A DNA stretch of 64,000 nucleotides from Chamaecrista fasciculata (GCA_003254925.1 QANZ01000084.1:1-64000); one strand, 5' to 3'. Positions 1 to 11,066 are shown, counted from the first letter of the stretch. The notes: generated by a model not told the origin, from the letters alone. Numbers and translations are program-made.

Positions 1-264
1 ATAATTCAATTTTTTTGGGAATTTGAGATGTTAGTAGAATTTACAATTTCACCTCAAGAGGTGGAATTTGTAAAATTCTTCCATGGACCTTTTACTCTCA
101 ATCTCCTTTCTCTCTAAAGACATGTGTAAGATGACAATTTTTTGAGCCCGGTAAGCCCGAGCCACATTTTTTCGACCGGGCCGGAGCAAGCAGGAATTTT
201 TGAGTCGGGTCGGTCCGAACAAACTTTGTGTTGCACTTACTTCTAAACATCATACTGACTTATG
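1..264. other. Intergenic AT-rich DNA, no gene seen
   Basis: No supportable open reading frame. A GC-richer patch near 145-225 with repeated GGGCCGG/GGTCGGTCC-like words resembles the interior of a degraded DNA transposon similar to the one near 40540-41030, but no ends can be defined. Confidence 0.4.
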
Positions 265-897
265 TCAGAGCGGAGTCAGGATTTTTGGTTAGGGGGGCCA
301 AAATATTTTTTTGGCTAAAATCTTATTTTAGTCCCTAATATTTATTAAAAGTTCTATTTTGGTCTCTAATATTCGGGTTTGAGACGAGAGAAATATGATT
401 ATATTCAATAGTTAAGAACCGATTATGAAACTTTTAGAAAACATTAAGGACCAAAATAGAAAAAAAAAACTAGGAAGGATCAAAATAGAACTTTGGGTAA
501 ACATCAGGGACCAAAATAGAATTTTGGCCTACTTTTTTCTCTATATATTATCAACATTATAAGATAAAATGTATAAGTTGAAAAAAAATATAAAACATAT
601 AAAAAAATGTAAAAATATAATAAGATTAGAAAGATAATAGTATTCAAAATGATTAAAATATTAAATAAGAAAAAGTAATTAACAAGTCATGCTTAAAATT
701 AGATATTAGATATTGATATATTGGGCCATAATGAAATCAAGAACGCATACATATCTATAAATAAATATTTATTTTAATTTGAGGGAGCCAACTTCATTCA
801 TTCTTCATAAAATATTCAACAAATATAAAGAATTATTTAAAATTATTTCCGATTTAGAGGGGTCATGACCCTGCTCACCCCTTTGCGTCCACCCCTG
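265..897. mobile_element. Probable hAT-like non-autonomous element, degraded
   Basis: The left end reads CAGAGCGGAGTCAGG and the right end, read on the other strand, CAGGGGTGGACGCAAAGG. Such CAGnGGCGGA-type ends are typical of plant hAT elements. No coding capacity is visible. The flanking 8-mers agree only partly, so the boundaries are inferred from the termini. A separate palindromic element sits inside it at about 313-530. Confidence 0.45.
313..530. mobile_element. Foldback MITE nested in the 265-897 element
   Basis: The left arm (GGCTAAAATCTTATTTTAG..., then TCTATTTTGGTCTCTAAT) is the reverse complement, with mismatches, of the right arm ending ...AGAATTTTGGCC. This is a short palindromic element with no coding capacity, of the GGTCCCT-arm type that recurs through the window. 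Confidence 0.55.
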
Positions 898-1734
898 CCT
901 AAAGTATAATATATGTCTATCAAGATTGAACATCCAACGCGAGAACTAGGTAAAGGTATTTTTTGTAAAGTCATAGTTAAAAAATGATCAAAGTATCTCC
1001 TTTTAAAATATAACTCGTTAAATAATTATATTCCATAGCTCTTATTTCAAAAATTTTAAAGGATGGAGATAAAGTTATACATACGTATAGTCTGAATAAA
1101 TTATTTATGTGATGAAATCTAATCAAGACAAGATCATTGTATTATTTAAGATGAATCATACAAACTTACATAGAAATATAGAATACAATGTGCAACCCAA
1201 ATATCTACAAATACTATAGATATATAGGACTAGGGGCTTTGTGTGCACGCAAATATGTATGTAAAATAAATAAGGGACTAAATTGTTAACTTAGTAAAGA
1301 AAGAGAGACCAAATAGTAAATTTTCTCTTATTTTTAATTTCATAAACTATAGTTTTAAACATGGACGACCAGGAAGGGGTGGAGCCATATAATATAAGAT
1401 ATACTATCATTTTTATTTATTACTTAACTTTTGCATCAAACTATGCCGTTGCCATTAATTAGCAATAATAGATTGGGTTCGTAATGGGTCATATGTATTA
1501 TCAAATGGGATCATGAACATGTGAACCACTTGGCCCATGGGCCCATCAAGCCCAAAAGATCAACTTAACTCGTGGGCCTATCAAATGGATTCAAAGTCTG
1601 AACCATTACCATTCCAGTTCTACATGAGAGAAAATTTATTATTTGATTGTCCATTCTATATTGAATTAATTAATTAGTTTTGAAATAATTAAAATATATT
1701 ATTCAATTCTTCAATTTTTGTAGTTATGAAGGGT
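898..1734. other. Intergenic, nothing recognisable
   Basis: AT-rich sequence without a convincing reading frame. Short GGCCCA-rich words near 1530-1580 do not form a definable feature. Confidence 0.4.
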
Positions 1735-2115
1735 TTGGTCTCTATGTCAAATTCAGAGACCAAAATGCGCAAATTCAGTACAAATTTAAGAATCAAATTA
1801 TATAAATTTAGTACAAATTTAGAGATCGAAAAGTATAAAATTAGTTTAAATTCATCGACCAAATAATATTAATTTAGTACAAAGTTAGGGGCTAAAAAGT
1901 ATAAAATTAATTCACATTCAAGGACCAAATAGTATTAATTTAAAACAAATTCATGAACCAAAAAGTATAAATTAGTTTGAATTTAGGGACCAAATTGTCA
2001 CTAGGACGAAATAATTGATAATTGAAAGATTTCATGAATCAAATTATGTATTTCGATTATTTAAGAACTGATTAATTTACTCAATGTAAATTTAAGGACC
2101 AAATAGTAGGTTTTC
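1735..2115. repeat. Imperfect tandem repeat array, about 30-35 bp period
   Basis: The phrase GGACCAAATAGTATTAATTT and variants (AGAGACCAAAATG, GAGATCGAAAAGTATAAA, CGACCAAATAATATTAA) recurs about ten times in one orientation, separated by TTAGTACAAATTTA-like spacers. It looks like a degenerate minisatellite built from one arm of a GGACC-type foldback element. It lies about 100 bp past the 3' end of the GEM-like gene. Confidence 0.6.
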
Positions 2116-2222
2116 ACTTGCATTTACATTCTCTTTCTCATTACAAAACTTGCTCTGTTTTCCATCAACTACCACTATAACAACATTTAACAAGATAATG
2201 TTCACAAAGTTTGTATTGTGAG

Positions 2223-4546
2223 TTATCTGGCCATAGAAAGGGCTTTCTGGAGATTCCTTAGGGCTTTCTCATACCTTAAAAACCCCATAAACCAAAACTC
2301 AGAATCATCTTTAGTCACTATTTCTATGTACTTCTCTTCTGAATTCTTCACATTCTGGCTTTCGTTGGCCTCTTTGATCTTCCCTATTGGTATCATAACC
2401 TACACAATTAATAACACCAAACATCATATCAAACTAATGCCATAATTACTTGGAAGAACTTCAATAATTTGAGGTTTCAAATACTTCCTATAAGGGGTCC
2501 ATTAAAGTGAAGACTAAACCAAGAAACTCTATCTTATCAAGAATATATGGGCACCATTATTTTAGTCTTTAGAAAATATGTTCTTTAATCTTTAAATTTG
2601 TTTTAAAATTATCATTTAATCCCAGAATATTGAAAATATATGTTTTGATCCACATATTTTATATAAATATGAAATATAAACTATTTAGCTTCCTGGGAAA
2701 TGTTTCAGGGACTTGTTTGTAAAAAGTTAGGGACTAAAAAATTGTATTTTTAATATTCAAGGACTGAACCACAATTTTGTGACAAATTTAGGGACAGAAA
2801 AATATATTTACTCTTTTTTAAATAGTTGATCTTCGAAAATCTAGCAATTTAGTCTCTCGAAGGATTGAGTTGTAATTATACCATGGTAAAATATTCATAG
2901 GATGACAAACTTGCAACTAGTCATAAACTTTTTAGTACTCAATCAAACATTTTAAAAAATCAAGGTCAAAAAGTCATTTTGGTCTTCAAATTATGGGATA
3001 AGATTCATTTTGATCGTAAAAGTATATTTTATTCTGTTTTGGTCCTCAAAATTTCACACGTGTTTCATTTTCATCCCCTTAATGTGATTTTATTTTATTT
3101 ATACTATTATTTTTAACTTAGACAATTGAAATAAACTATTTTTTTCTCATAGGTATCCATAATAAGTGAGTTAGAAAAGTGAGAAAGAAAAAAAAATCAC
3201 TGTTTGCAAAAAAACTAACACAAAATTTATCTTCAATTTGTGACTAAAAATGATTTTTTTTAAATGATCTATCTCAACAGTCTAGTTTAGAAATAATGGC
3301 AAAAATCAGATGATATTACATTTTGGAGATCAAAACAGAACAAACATGAAAGTTTGAGAACCAAAACAAAACAAAAAATAGTATTATGACAAAAATGAAA
3401 CATTCTTCATAGTTTGAGAGGACCCAAATGATGTTTTAACAAAAAAGTAAGGACTAAAATGACAACATACATATAATTTAAGGAATAAATTAATAGTTTA
3501 TTCTTATCTCATAAGACCAAATTAATTACGAGAAGTTTTTTGACATGAATAGTACCTTGTAAAGTGCCTTGACCAAATCCCCAGAAGAAGAAGAGAAATC
3601 CATGGACCTTTCACTGCAAAATGCAATCTTTTGAGTAGAAATAAATAGAATTCCTGCAATAGGACCTGCTGTTGTATACAAATAACACTGTGATGCCTTC
3701 AAAAGTTGTTCATCATCTTCCATCCCAAAAATATGCTTGAAAATATTCCCTCTTCCACCTTCTTGTATGATCCTTGCTCCTAAACTTAACTTTCCCTTCA
3801 CAGTTTCTGACAGATTAGGACCCAATTTCACTGCAATTTTTCCATACCACACAGATTAATCAGGACCCAGATCTTTCATTTTGTTATATATATATAGTTC
3901 AAAGTGCACTTTCAGTCCCATAAATTTTGTTCAGGTTTCAATTTGGTCCCTTAACTTTTTTTGTTGCACTTTTGGTCTTATATCTTTTGCTCAGATTGCA
4001 GATTTGGTCCCGTGTTGCACTTTTGATCCCATATCTTTGGGTCAAATTGTAGATTTGGTCAAGTCACACAATTTATCCCATATATTTAGATCAGGTGCAA
4101 AATTAATCTCATATTTCTGAGTCAGGTAGGATTGACGGTGGAACTTTTTGCAAAAATATGAGACTAATTCTGCAACCTGACTAAAAGATGGGACCAAAAG
4201 TGATACGAAACTAAATCTGTAACTTGACCAAAATATATAAGACTAAAGTGTAACAAAAAAAAGTTATAGAACCTAATTGAGACCTGAGCATAAGTTATCA
4301 GAGCAAAAGTGAATTTGACTTATATATATATATATATAGCTTACCATGTTCATGAATCCTGTATGCAAAATTGCTGCTTTTCCTGCCTGAGAATTTCTTA
4401 TGCCCCATCTTTGCATTCTCTTTACCTGAAATTACCCCAAAAAAGAAAAACCATTAATCTTTTACCCGATAATCGGAGAATTTATGAAATAGTTAATGAT
4501 TACTTGTTTCTGGGGAGAAGGCGAAGCTATCATTAGAGGAGTTCAT
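2223..4546 (-). CDS. GEM-like / GRAM-domain protein, complete, four exons
   Basis: Exons on the minus strand: 4546-4504, 4425-4345, 3830-3556 and 2399-2223. They join in frame (576 nt, 191 aa) with GT-AG borders. The start ATG is the first after an in-frame stop. The product contains KLGPNLSETVKGKLSLGARI, then EGG, the GRAM core (about residues 66-145, with LLKASQCYLYTTAGPIAG and IAFCSERS) and a C-terminal EKYIEIVT...FWFMGFLRYEKA block. This is the layout of GEM-like/FIP1/ABA-responsive proteins. GRAM domains bind membrane lipids; relatives act in ABA and hormone responses and in trichome or root-hair patterning. The N-terminus is shorter than in many relatives and lacks their proline/tyrosine-rich leader. 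The second and third introns are filled with foldback MITEs. A TATA-like run lies near 4905-4920. The family call is secure; which member is not. Confidence 0.87.
2565..2815. mobile_element. Foldback MITE in last intron of the GEM-like gene
   Basis: The left part (TTTTAGTCTTTAGAAAATAT) and right part (AGGGACAGAAAAATATATTT) are imperfect reverse complements around a short AT-rich centre, with internal GGGACTAAAA words. There is no coding capacity. Confidence 0.45.
2962..3450. mobile_element. Foldback MITE in last intron of the GEM-like gene
   Basis: The arms pair over most of their length: GTCATTTTGGTCTTCAAATT on the left against AGTTTGAGAGGACCCAAATG on the right, then TTCTGTTTTGGTCCTCAAA against TTTGAGAACCAAAACAAAA. 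It is a non-coding palindromic element in the gene's 1.16-kb intron. Confidence 0.55.
3896..4320. mobile_element. Foldback MITE in second intron of the GEM-like gene
   Basis: The left arm CAAAGTGCACTTTCAGTCCC, then TCAGGTTTCAATTTGGTCCC, is mirrored by TGAGACCTGAGCATAAG and AAAAGTGAATTTGAC on the right. It is the same family as the element at 35710-36025 in the YSL gene, so one family has landed in introns of two genes 31 kb apart. Confidence 0.6.
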
Positions 4547-5144
4547 GGATATTGGATCAATGGGTGGACTTTCAGAAATATGATAAATAGAGAAGAAGTT
4601 ATGAATTAACGAAGATGCTTCATTATATCATTCAATAAGTTTTCAGAGTCTAATTTAATTTAGTATATATGCTTCAAATAAAGACAAAACCAACCTGATT
4701 CCTTGAACATGTTAAGAAGTTTCCTGGAAATTGACAGAGTAGAAAATTAAAGTTAGCCCACTTTTGCAGTGTGAATGCAACAACGATTTAATTTCCAGGT
4801 CAATGAAGCTACCAAATTTTGTTATTTTCTAAATAGTCGGTTGAAACAGGACAAAAAGAAAATGGATTGAAATGAAAATTATGAAGCAAATGTGGTGTTC
4901 TATGTTGTTATATATATACAATCTTATCAGAAGTTCAAAGATTCACAAATGTAGGCCTACTATGGACTATATTATTATTTAAAGTAAATGAATGATTAAT
5001 TTGGTTGTTTTTTCTCAATCTGATATGTTTGATTAATTTAGTATTTTTTTTTTAGTTAAATTAAGTTGTGAAGTTGTCATAGAATATTTTAGTCATTGAT
5101 GCAACATTTGAATTAGGCTGTTTAATGGTTGTTTTGACTTGTTG
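4547..5144. other. 5' flank of the GEM-like gene
   Basis: Upstream region of the minus-strand GEM-like gene. A TATA-like stretch (TATATATA, about 4908-4918) is the only promoter-like sign. No other gene is seen. Confidence 0.4.
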
Positions 5145-5196
5145 TATATGTTGGGTTTTATGTTTTGGCCAAAAAGAAATATATGTTGGGTTTTAT
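5145..5196. repeat. 18-nt oligo-A insertion between 17-bp direct repeats
   Basis: TATATGTTGGGTTTTAT occurs at 5145-5161 and again at 5180-5196, flanking GTTTTGGCCAAAAAGAAA (5162-5179). This has the structure of a tiny retroposon tail with a target-site duplication; compare 11545-11581, 14851-14895 and 44951-44993. Confidence 0.55.
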
Positions 5197-5719
5197 CGCT
5201 GTCGTATGTTGTCTTGCAATTTTTAACCTTTTTATTATTGTTTTGGAGCTATATATAATGGTAACAACGTGTTGCTATGTTTTTATTTTCTTTATAGGGC
5301 TTGTTAGTTTTTCAGGTGGATTCTCGTTATTTAATTTTATTAAAAATTAATTAGGTCAAAGTGTGCTTTTGATTATACTCAATATTTTTTAGACCAATTT
5401 AAAAAATTATAGAAATATATAAAATCAATTTGAAAAAAAAAGTAAACATAAAAAACAATTTGAAATTCATCTGATTCATCCCATACATGAAGGATCAATT
5501 TCAAGTTTTTGTGGAATTTATACCTTGCTACTGATTTGAGAAGTTCAATTCATTGATCATTGTAGCATAACGAATACCTTATCACTAATTCTTACTTCTC
5601 TATATATTGCATTAGGGGCAGCACGATGACTTAGGGGCAGCATGATTTTGGGACACAAAATGAATTAAAGAAGGAAGAGGCCATTGGGCCTCCCCCTCTT
5701 ATATATATTAATTAACATA
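5197..5719. other. Intergenic, nothing recognisable
   Basis: AT-rich. A short direct repeat of GGGGCAGCA(C/T)GAT occurs near 5615-5646. No gene is supported. Confidence 0.4.
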
Positions 5720-6381
5720 GGCAAAAGACCCTTTCGTACCCTTAACGTTTGGCGTCAGTTTCAATTATGCCCCTAATGTTTGTTTTGTGTCAATTATGTC
5801 TTCAATGTGAAACGTTGGTGTTAATTATACCCTAATCTCAATTTTTTTTTAGCCAAAGTCCTATTTTGGTCTCCTCAAGTTTGCTCAAAGTAACGTTTTG
5901 ATCCCTCAAGTCTCCGGTGAACTTTTCGGCGAGATACACGGCGGCTTCGACGACTACGAAAACTCCTATTCCAAGATGTTTTGACCTCCTGAGTTCAATG
6001 GCGGCTTTCATTTTGCGAACAAATGACCGAGAATATGATTTTCGGCGATTGTATATTTTTTCGACGGCTTGCCAATCATTTTTTCACAAAATGGAGGTCG
6101 TCACTGAACTCAGGAGGTCAAAAAACGTTGGATTAGGAGTTTTTGTAGTTCTCGAGGCCGCTGTGTGTCTCGCCGGGAAGTTCGCCAGAGACTTGAGGGT
6201 CTAAAACGGAACTTTGAGCAAACTTGAGCGACCAAAATAGGACTTTGGTCCAAAAAAAATTAAAGTTAAGGTATAATTGACACCAACGTTTCACATTGGG
6301 GGTATAACTGACACAAAATAAACATTAGGGGCATAACTGAAACTGACCCAAAATGTTAGGGGTACGAAAGGGTCTTTCGCC
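5720..6381. mobile_element. 662-bp near-complete palindrome, MULE-like foldback element
   Basis: The ends are GGCAAAAGACCCTTTCGTAC and its near-perfect reverse complement GTACGAAAGGGTCTTTCGCC. The two halves pair almost to the centre near 6050. The flanks ATTAACATA (5711-5719) and ATTAATATG (6382-6390) agree at 7 of 9 positions, compatible with an aged 9-bp Mutator-type target duplication. The GC-richer centre (about 5915-6195) is an inverted repeat of a gene-like sequence and is open across 95 codons, but that frame spans the palindrome and is not a credible gene. Confidence 0.75.
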
Positions 6382-6466
6382 ATTAATATGTATTTGTATG
6401 GGTTGGGTGGGTTTTGGTGTATGTGAAGAGAGTGAGAGAGAGAAAACGAGAAAGAGAGGGAGAGTA

Positions 6467-7106
6467 TTTAATTAATTTTATAAAATAATAAATTTTTAAT
6501 AATAGTATTTTATATTTATTCAAATTAATTAATTTTATTTGTGGCTAAATAATTCTATTTATTCTTCTTTCTAAGTGTTTGGTATCTGACATGGGTATTC
6601 TATTTAGGGATGACAATTTGGGTGGGCATTTAGCATACTCGTCTGAATCCACCTGTAAAAAATATTTGGTATCCGTCGGATATCGGATAGGGTACGGGTA
6701 TTGAAAAATAAAAAATCAACTATCCGGTGTCCGTCTAAAATGAACGGATAGTTAGGGTACCTGGTATCTGATACCCTATAATATAAATATTTTATTATAT
6801 TTTATATATTTTTTATTATATTTTTAATTCATTTATTTTATTTAGCAGATATTGGGTATCGGATATCGGTTATATCTGATTTTTGAATTATGATATCCTA
6901 TCTTATATCCATTATTTTCGAGTATTTCAGATATTTAGGGTACTAGTCAGATATCGGATATCGGATACAGATAGGATACAGATATTGGAGAGAATGAACA
7001 AATACGGATATAGATAGTGATAAAATGATCAGATACCCACCCGTTGCCATCCATAATTCTATTTGCTTAAAATTATGTAGTTGCGACATGTGACTATAAT
7101 TTTCAT
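6467..7106. repeat. Repeat copy interrupted by a MITE; inverted partner at 15055-15200
   Basis: Sequence from about 6467 to 6604 plus 7056 to 7106 matches the reverse complement of 15055-15200 closely, for example TTTGTGGCTAAATAATTC and CTTAAAATTATGTAGTTG. The partner lacks the 6605-7055 insertion, so it is an empty site. Confidence 0.75.
6605..7055. mobile_element. hAT-type MITE with 8-bp target duplication
   Basis: The terminal repeats are TAGGGATGACAA at the left and TTGCCATCCATA at the right. They are flanked by perfect ATTCTATT copies (6597-6604 and 7056-7063). The empty site in the inverted copy near 15095-15115 has ATTCTATT once. The interior carries many GGATATCGGAT-like words. There is no coding capacity. 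The 8-bp duplication indicates hAT transposase mobilisation. Confidence 0.88.
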
Positions 7107-7107
7107 A

Positions 7108-7340
7108 ATTAGAAGAATTATGATCATTATTCTTATAGTTAATTTTTTTAAAAATCCAACCAAGCTCATTAACTTTAATTTATTTAATTTTATTAAATAA
7201 AATATTTTTAAAAATACTAAAATTTAGTATCTTAAAAAATATGTTATTTGATAAAATTAAATAAATTAAAGTTAATGAGCTTGGTTGAATTTTTAAAAAA
7301 ATTATCTATAAGAATAATGATCATAATGTTTCTAATCTAT
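7108..7340. repeat. Long AT-rich hairpin, about 90-bp arms
   Basis: The left arm (ATTATGATCATTATTCTTAT... through ...AAGCTCATTAACTTTAATTT) is almost exactly the reverse complement of 7247-7340, with a loop around 7205-7245. It is probably a palindromic MITE, and its transcript would form a long near-perfect hairpin. Confidence 0.65.
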
Positions 7341-8081
7341 TCTCTAAGATATAATAAGGAGAAGCAAGTCTCAAATCATGCCACATGGCTCCAACGTGGC
7401 ATGGGGCTCACCAACGAATTTGAAAAGACTAATGCGTGTCCATGACGTGTCTCCTATATGGCATATTTGATATCACTAATTGCATGCCACGTGGAATTTA
7501 GCTTATAATTGTATACGTATTGCCATGTGAAAATTGTAAAATTTCCTTAAATAAAAATTCGTTTTGCGTCATTATAATAGTTTGATTCACAAAATTGTTA
7601 ATTGATTCCATTTATAGTAATCCTAAAAGCATGATTGGAAATCACAATCATGATTTTTGGAGTTGAATATCATCGATTAATTACCATGACTAGGGTTTAG
7701 GGGTTATTTATGGCCCAATTTTATAAATTCACGTAATTAACAAGCAATGCATGTTATTTCATGAAATTATCATAAATATAAAATTATTTTTTATATTAAT
7801 TTGTAATTTGTTTATATAATAATTTCTATATTTTATTAACTACAATTGACGAATTTGGAAATGCAATTAATTTGATTATATGATATCTCTAAATAATCAA
7901 TTAAATTAGTGTATAATCAATTGGGTTACTAATTATAATTTGTAATCAATTAGTTGAGTATCACCAATTTTAAAAAATGATTACACTCCAACCTAATTCT
8001 ATATATTGGCCAGAGAGTTAAAGACCGTAAGAATTGAGTTTTGGTCAACCATTGCTATAATATATTCGTGAAAGTTGAAAG
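7341..8081. other. Intergenic, nothing recognisable
   Basis: AT-rich DNA with several CCATGTGG/GCCACGTGG-like words near 7380-7490. No gene or element boundary can be supported. Confidence 0.4.
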
Positions 8082-9995
8082 ATGGTGAAACAATTTGAGT
8101 CAATTGGAAACATTGGTCCACTAGGCCCTACACGTAAGAGCTTGACAATCAAGGCTAGGATAATTCGTTTGTGGAGTCTTCCGCCTTACGACAAAGATGC
8201 TCCGAAAGATGTAGAATGGAACTTAGAATTGATCTTGTGTGATAATCAGGTAATTCATTCTTAAGGATCATATTAAACATGTCATGATTATCGTTGGTTG
8301 TATTAACCAATTTCTTGAATAATATTTTTTTTTTTGGCTTTGTAGAATGCAAAGATTGGGGCGTCTATAAAGGGCAATGGGATTATTAAGAAGCACAAGA
8401 ATACGTTGCGCGAGGGTGATGTTTATATTATCTCACAGTATTCTGTTGGTCAAAACCGTGGAAAATTCAAGTCCACCAATCATGACTATAAAATTTTTTT
8501 TCAATGGAGTACAATAGCAACTAAGTGTGAGGATGATCGCACAATTTGTCGGTATGGCCTCGCTATCGTTCCTCTAACACATATCAATGAGCCACATTAG
8601 GATCATATGCTTTTATTTGGTGAGTTTAAATTACAACGAAATACGCTTCAAAAAATTATGGAAAAAAATATTTTTATTTTTTTTTATCGTCTATTCTTTA
8701 TGATATATATATATATATATATATTTATGACCCTATATTATTTTTACAAATGCAGATGTCATCGGTACAAATGCAGATGTCATCGGAAAGATATGTAACA
8801 TATCTGCTATGACTAAACATCAAGATAATGAAAGGATCCAGAAGCGTATTATATATGTTCGATATCTGCTCATGACATGGCATAATTGTATCCACTAAAT
8901 GATTGTCATATGGACTGCGTGTGACACTTGGATTAATTTAGCCAACTGTACTTTTTCACAATTATTACAACCCAATATCGCATTTAATGTGATTGACTGT
9001 GTTATCTATTCATAATTGTCAATTTAATCTTATTTTGGTTTCCTCTATTTATGATTGGCAATCACATTCAATTAAATGTGTTAATTTTAGCAATCAAATA
9101 AATAATCAGAATGTGTTTTGTTATTATTTTAGGTTTATTTGAAAAATCAATTTAAATTAGCAAGCAAGTATGGTAAATTCGAACTCATGTCAATTAGTAC
9201 ATTAATAGTAATTCAATCATTCCTTAAATATAATATTTGACTACCAATCACGTTTATAGCAATTGAATGGTATAAATCTATATCATCAATGTGATATTCG
9301 ATTGTTGTCTGCCAACATTGTTCTTTATATATTTGCCAACATTTTTTTTAGTCGACGTGCCTATACGAAGTCAGATTGGTTTTCGCATTTCGTCAGAATA
9401 GTCGTGGAGATATTGATGGAGAAGCAATTCAAGTCTATTAGAAACATTGGTCCACTCGGTCCCACTTTATGAGATTGATAAAGTAGGAGATGAACAATTC
9501 TGTCAGTGGACAATCGAGCGAAAGAGTTCTTGATGTATGTTTATATAAATATATTTATTTACTATTTAATCCTTTATCGTTTTCATAATTTATTTTATAT
9601 TTTCTTGGCTGCACTTTACATGTGTTGTTTCTATAGGATAATAGCAATTCTATTGATGAGTTGTCGAGCAATGAACTTTCTGATGTATGTATATTTTGCA
9701 TTTATTTGTGTTCTGAGTTACAATATATAAAAATCATATAAAAAATAATAATATATTTCTCCATTTTTGAATGAATGAATTTTTAGATAACTACTGATCT
9801 GAGTAATATCATGACGACAACTCCGGAAGTCAACAAAAATGGAGTCTTGATGATCTAACTATTTCTCCTGACGTTGCATCAAGTACAAGTTCTAAGAGAA
9901 GCGCTACTGATGATTCAGTTTCACTGTCCGATAAAGAAGCAATTACCGCAAGTGGTGTCTTGATGATCAAGAAGATTAAGCAAGAGAAGATTTGA
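8082..9995 (+). pseudogene. Decayed RPA70-like / DUF223 OB-fold gene
   Basis: Exon A (8082-8249) encodes 56 aa with KARIIRLWSLPPYDKDAPKD. Exon B (8346-8619) continues in frame with LREGDVYIISQYSVG and ends with a strong GTGAGT donor, but has a TAG at 8598-8600. Ignoring the stop, splicing to 8756 or 8777 gives LLF-DVIG...KICNISAMTKHQDN, a typical start of the second OB fold. Later fragments include a partial repeat of the exon A start (near 9417-9466), DKVGDEQFCQWTIERKSS (about 9476-9530) and a C-terminal SSKRSATDDSVSLSDKE...KKIKQEKI ending at 9995. Plant RPA1-like DUF223 proteins bind single-stranded DNA, and copies are often carried by Helitrons. The internal stop, missing middle domain and duplicated start argue for a pseudogene, though the first two exons are well preserved. 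Confidence 0.72.
8756..8797 (+). repeat. 21-bp tandem duplication creating two in-frame splice acceptors
   Basis: TGCAGATGTCATCGGTACAA is duplicated head to tail so that CAG/ATGTCATCGG occurs at 8756 and again at 8777. Both acceptors keep the DVIG reading frame and would differ by seven codons. Confidence 0.6.
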
Positions 9996-10440
9996 GTTAC
10001 ACTAGAATGTCGGTCTATATATTTCGTATGTTGGTCTTTGTATTTGTTTTCATTCAAACTTTGATAGTTTTTGTGTCTTGCTTATAGTATGTTTTCCTTT
10101 TTTATTTATTCAGTAAGTGCAGTCTTTAGGTTTTCATTGCACCAAGACTTTATTTCTATTGGTCAATGTTTTCTTATCCTTTTGATTAATGCTATTTCAT
10201 TTTCACATTAATATGAATTGATTTATGGATTCAATTACATTATGTTTAAAAAAAATATTTGATTGAATGTCTATCATGATTTCTATTCCTCGGATACAAT
10301 TCGATCCTTCTACGGCCAAATGTTTTATTCTAGAAAGATGTTGTGAAATTATAAAGAAATTTTGATTACCCAATATTAATTTGATTAATTCCAGTCTGAT
10401 CTCAATGAAGGAAAAGAGTAACCACCCATCTCAACTTTTC
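9996..10440. other. 3' flank of the RPA-like pseudogene
   Basis: AT-rich; no gene or defined repeat seen. Confidence 0.4.
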
Positions 10441-10775
10441 AGTCATGAATCCCACATAATCAGTAACCATCACTTCGAATTAAAATTTCAAATTATATTT
10501 TTTTTAACAAATTTCAAATTGTATTGATATTAGCTTAATTTTGTATTTTCAAAAAAAATAATAATAATTTCAGAATTTCTCCATAACTTTACATTGCTAA
10601 TAATCCATAAATATAATCTTTTTAAAAATAAATTAATATCTCAACTCAACGCCTCAATCATGAATCCCAAATAATTAGCAATTAACACTCTAAATTTAAA
10701 TTTTATCATGAATCCCAAATAATTAGCAACTACAACAACTAAATTTAAATTTCAAATTCTACTGTTATTTTTACC
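10441..10775. repeat. Dispersed direct repeats, about 50 bp units
   Basis: Units starting CATGAATCCCA(C/A)ATAAT and ending in AAATTTAAATTT(C/T)-like sequence occur near 10445, 10660 and 10708. A 12-bp repeat AAATTTCAAATT (10483-10494 and 10509-10520) flanks a 14-nt T-rich insert that fits the micro-insertion pattern seen elsewhere, but the low complexity makes this copy weak. Confidence 0.45.
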
Positions 10776-11066
10776 TTATCTCATAAGTTCTCTATATATA
10801 TAACTTCTACTTTTGATATCTCTCTAAAGATAAAACTTCTCCATGTTTCTTATCTTCGTGCCTCATCTACATTTTTTACAATTTTATATAACAATAACTT
10901 ATAATTTAGTTTGATTCATACAATAGAGAAATGTACTTAAATTACACGATAAAATTTTATTAAATTTATAAATTTACATTATTATAAGATGATTTTTTAT
11001 TAATTATTTTATTATTAACCATTTTTAGTTTTTATGTAATCTTAAGTCTTACTTTTATATTTATAC

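Noticed and set aside
5917..6204. 95-codon frame in the 5720-6381 element
   Set aside because: It crosses the centre of a large palindrome, so both halves are the same DNA in opposite orientation, and no protein family is recognisable.
7108..7340. A bona fide microRNA gene
   Set aside because: The arms are too long and too perfectly paired; a palindromic MITE is simpler without small-RNA data.
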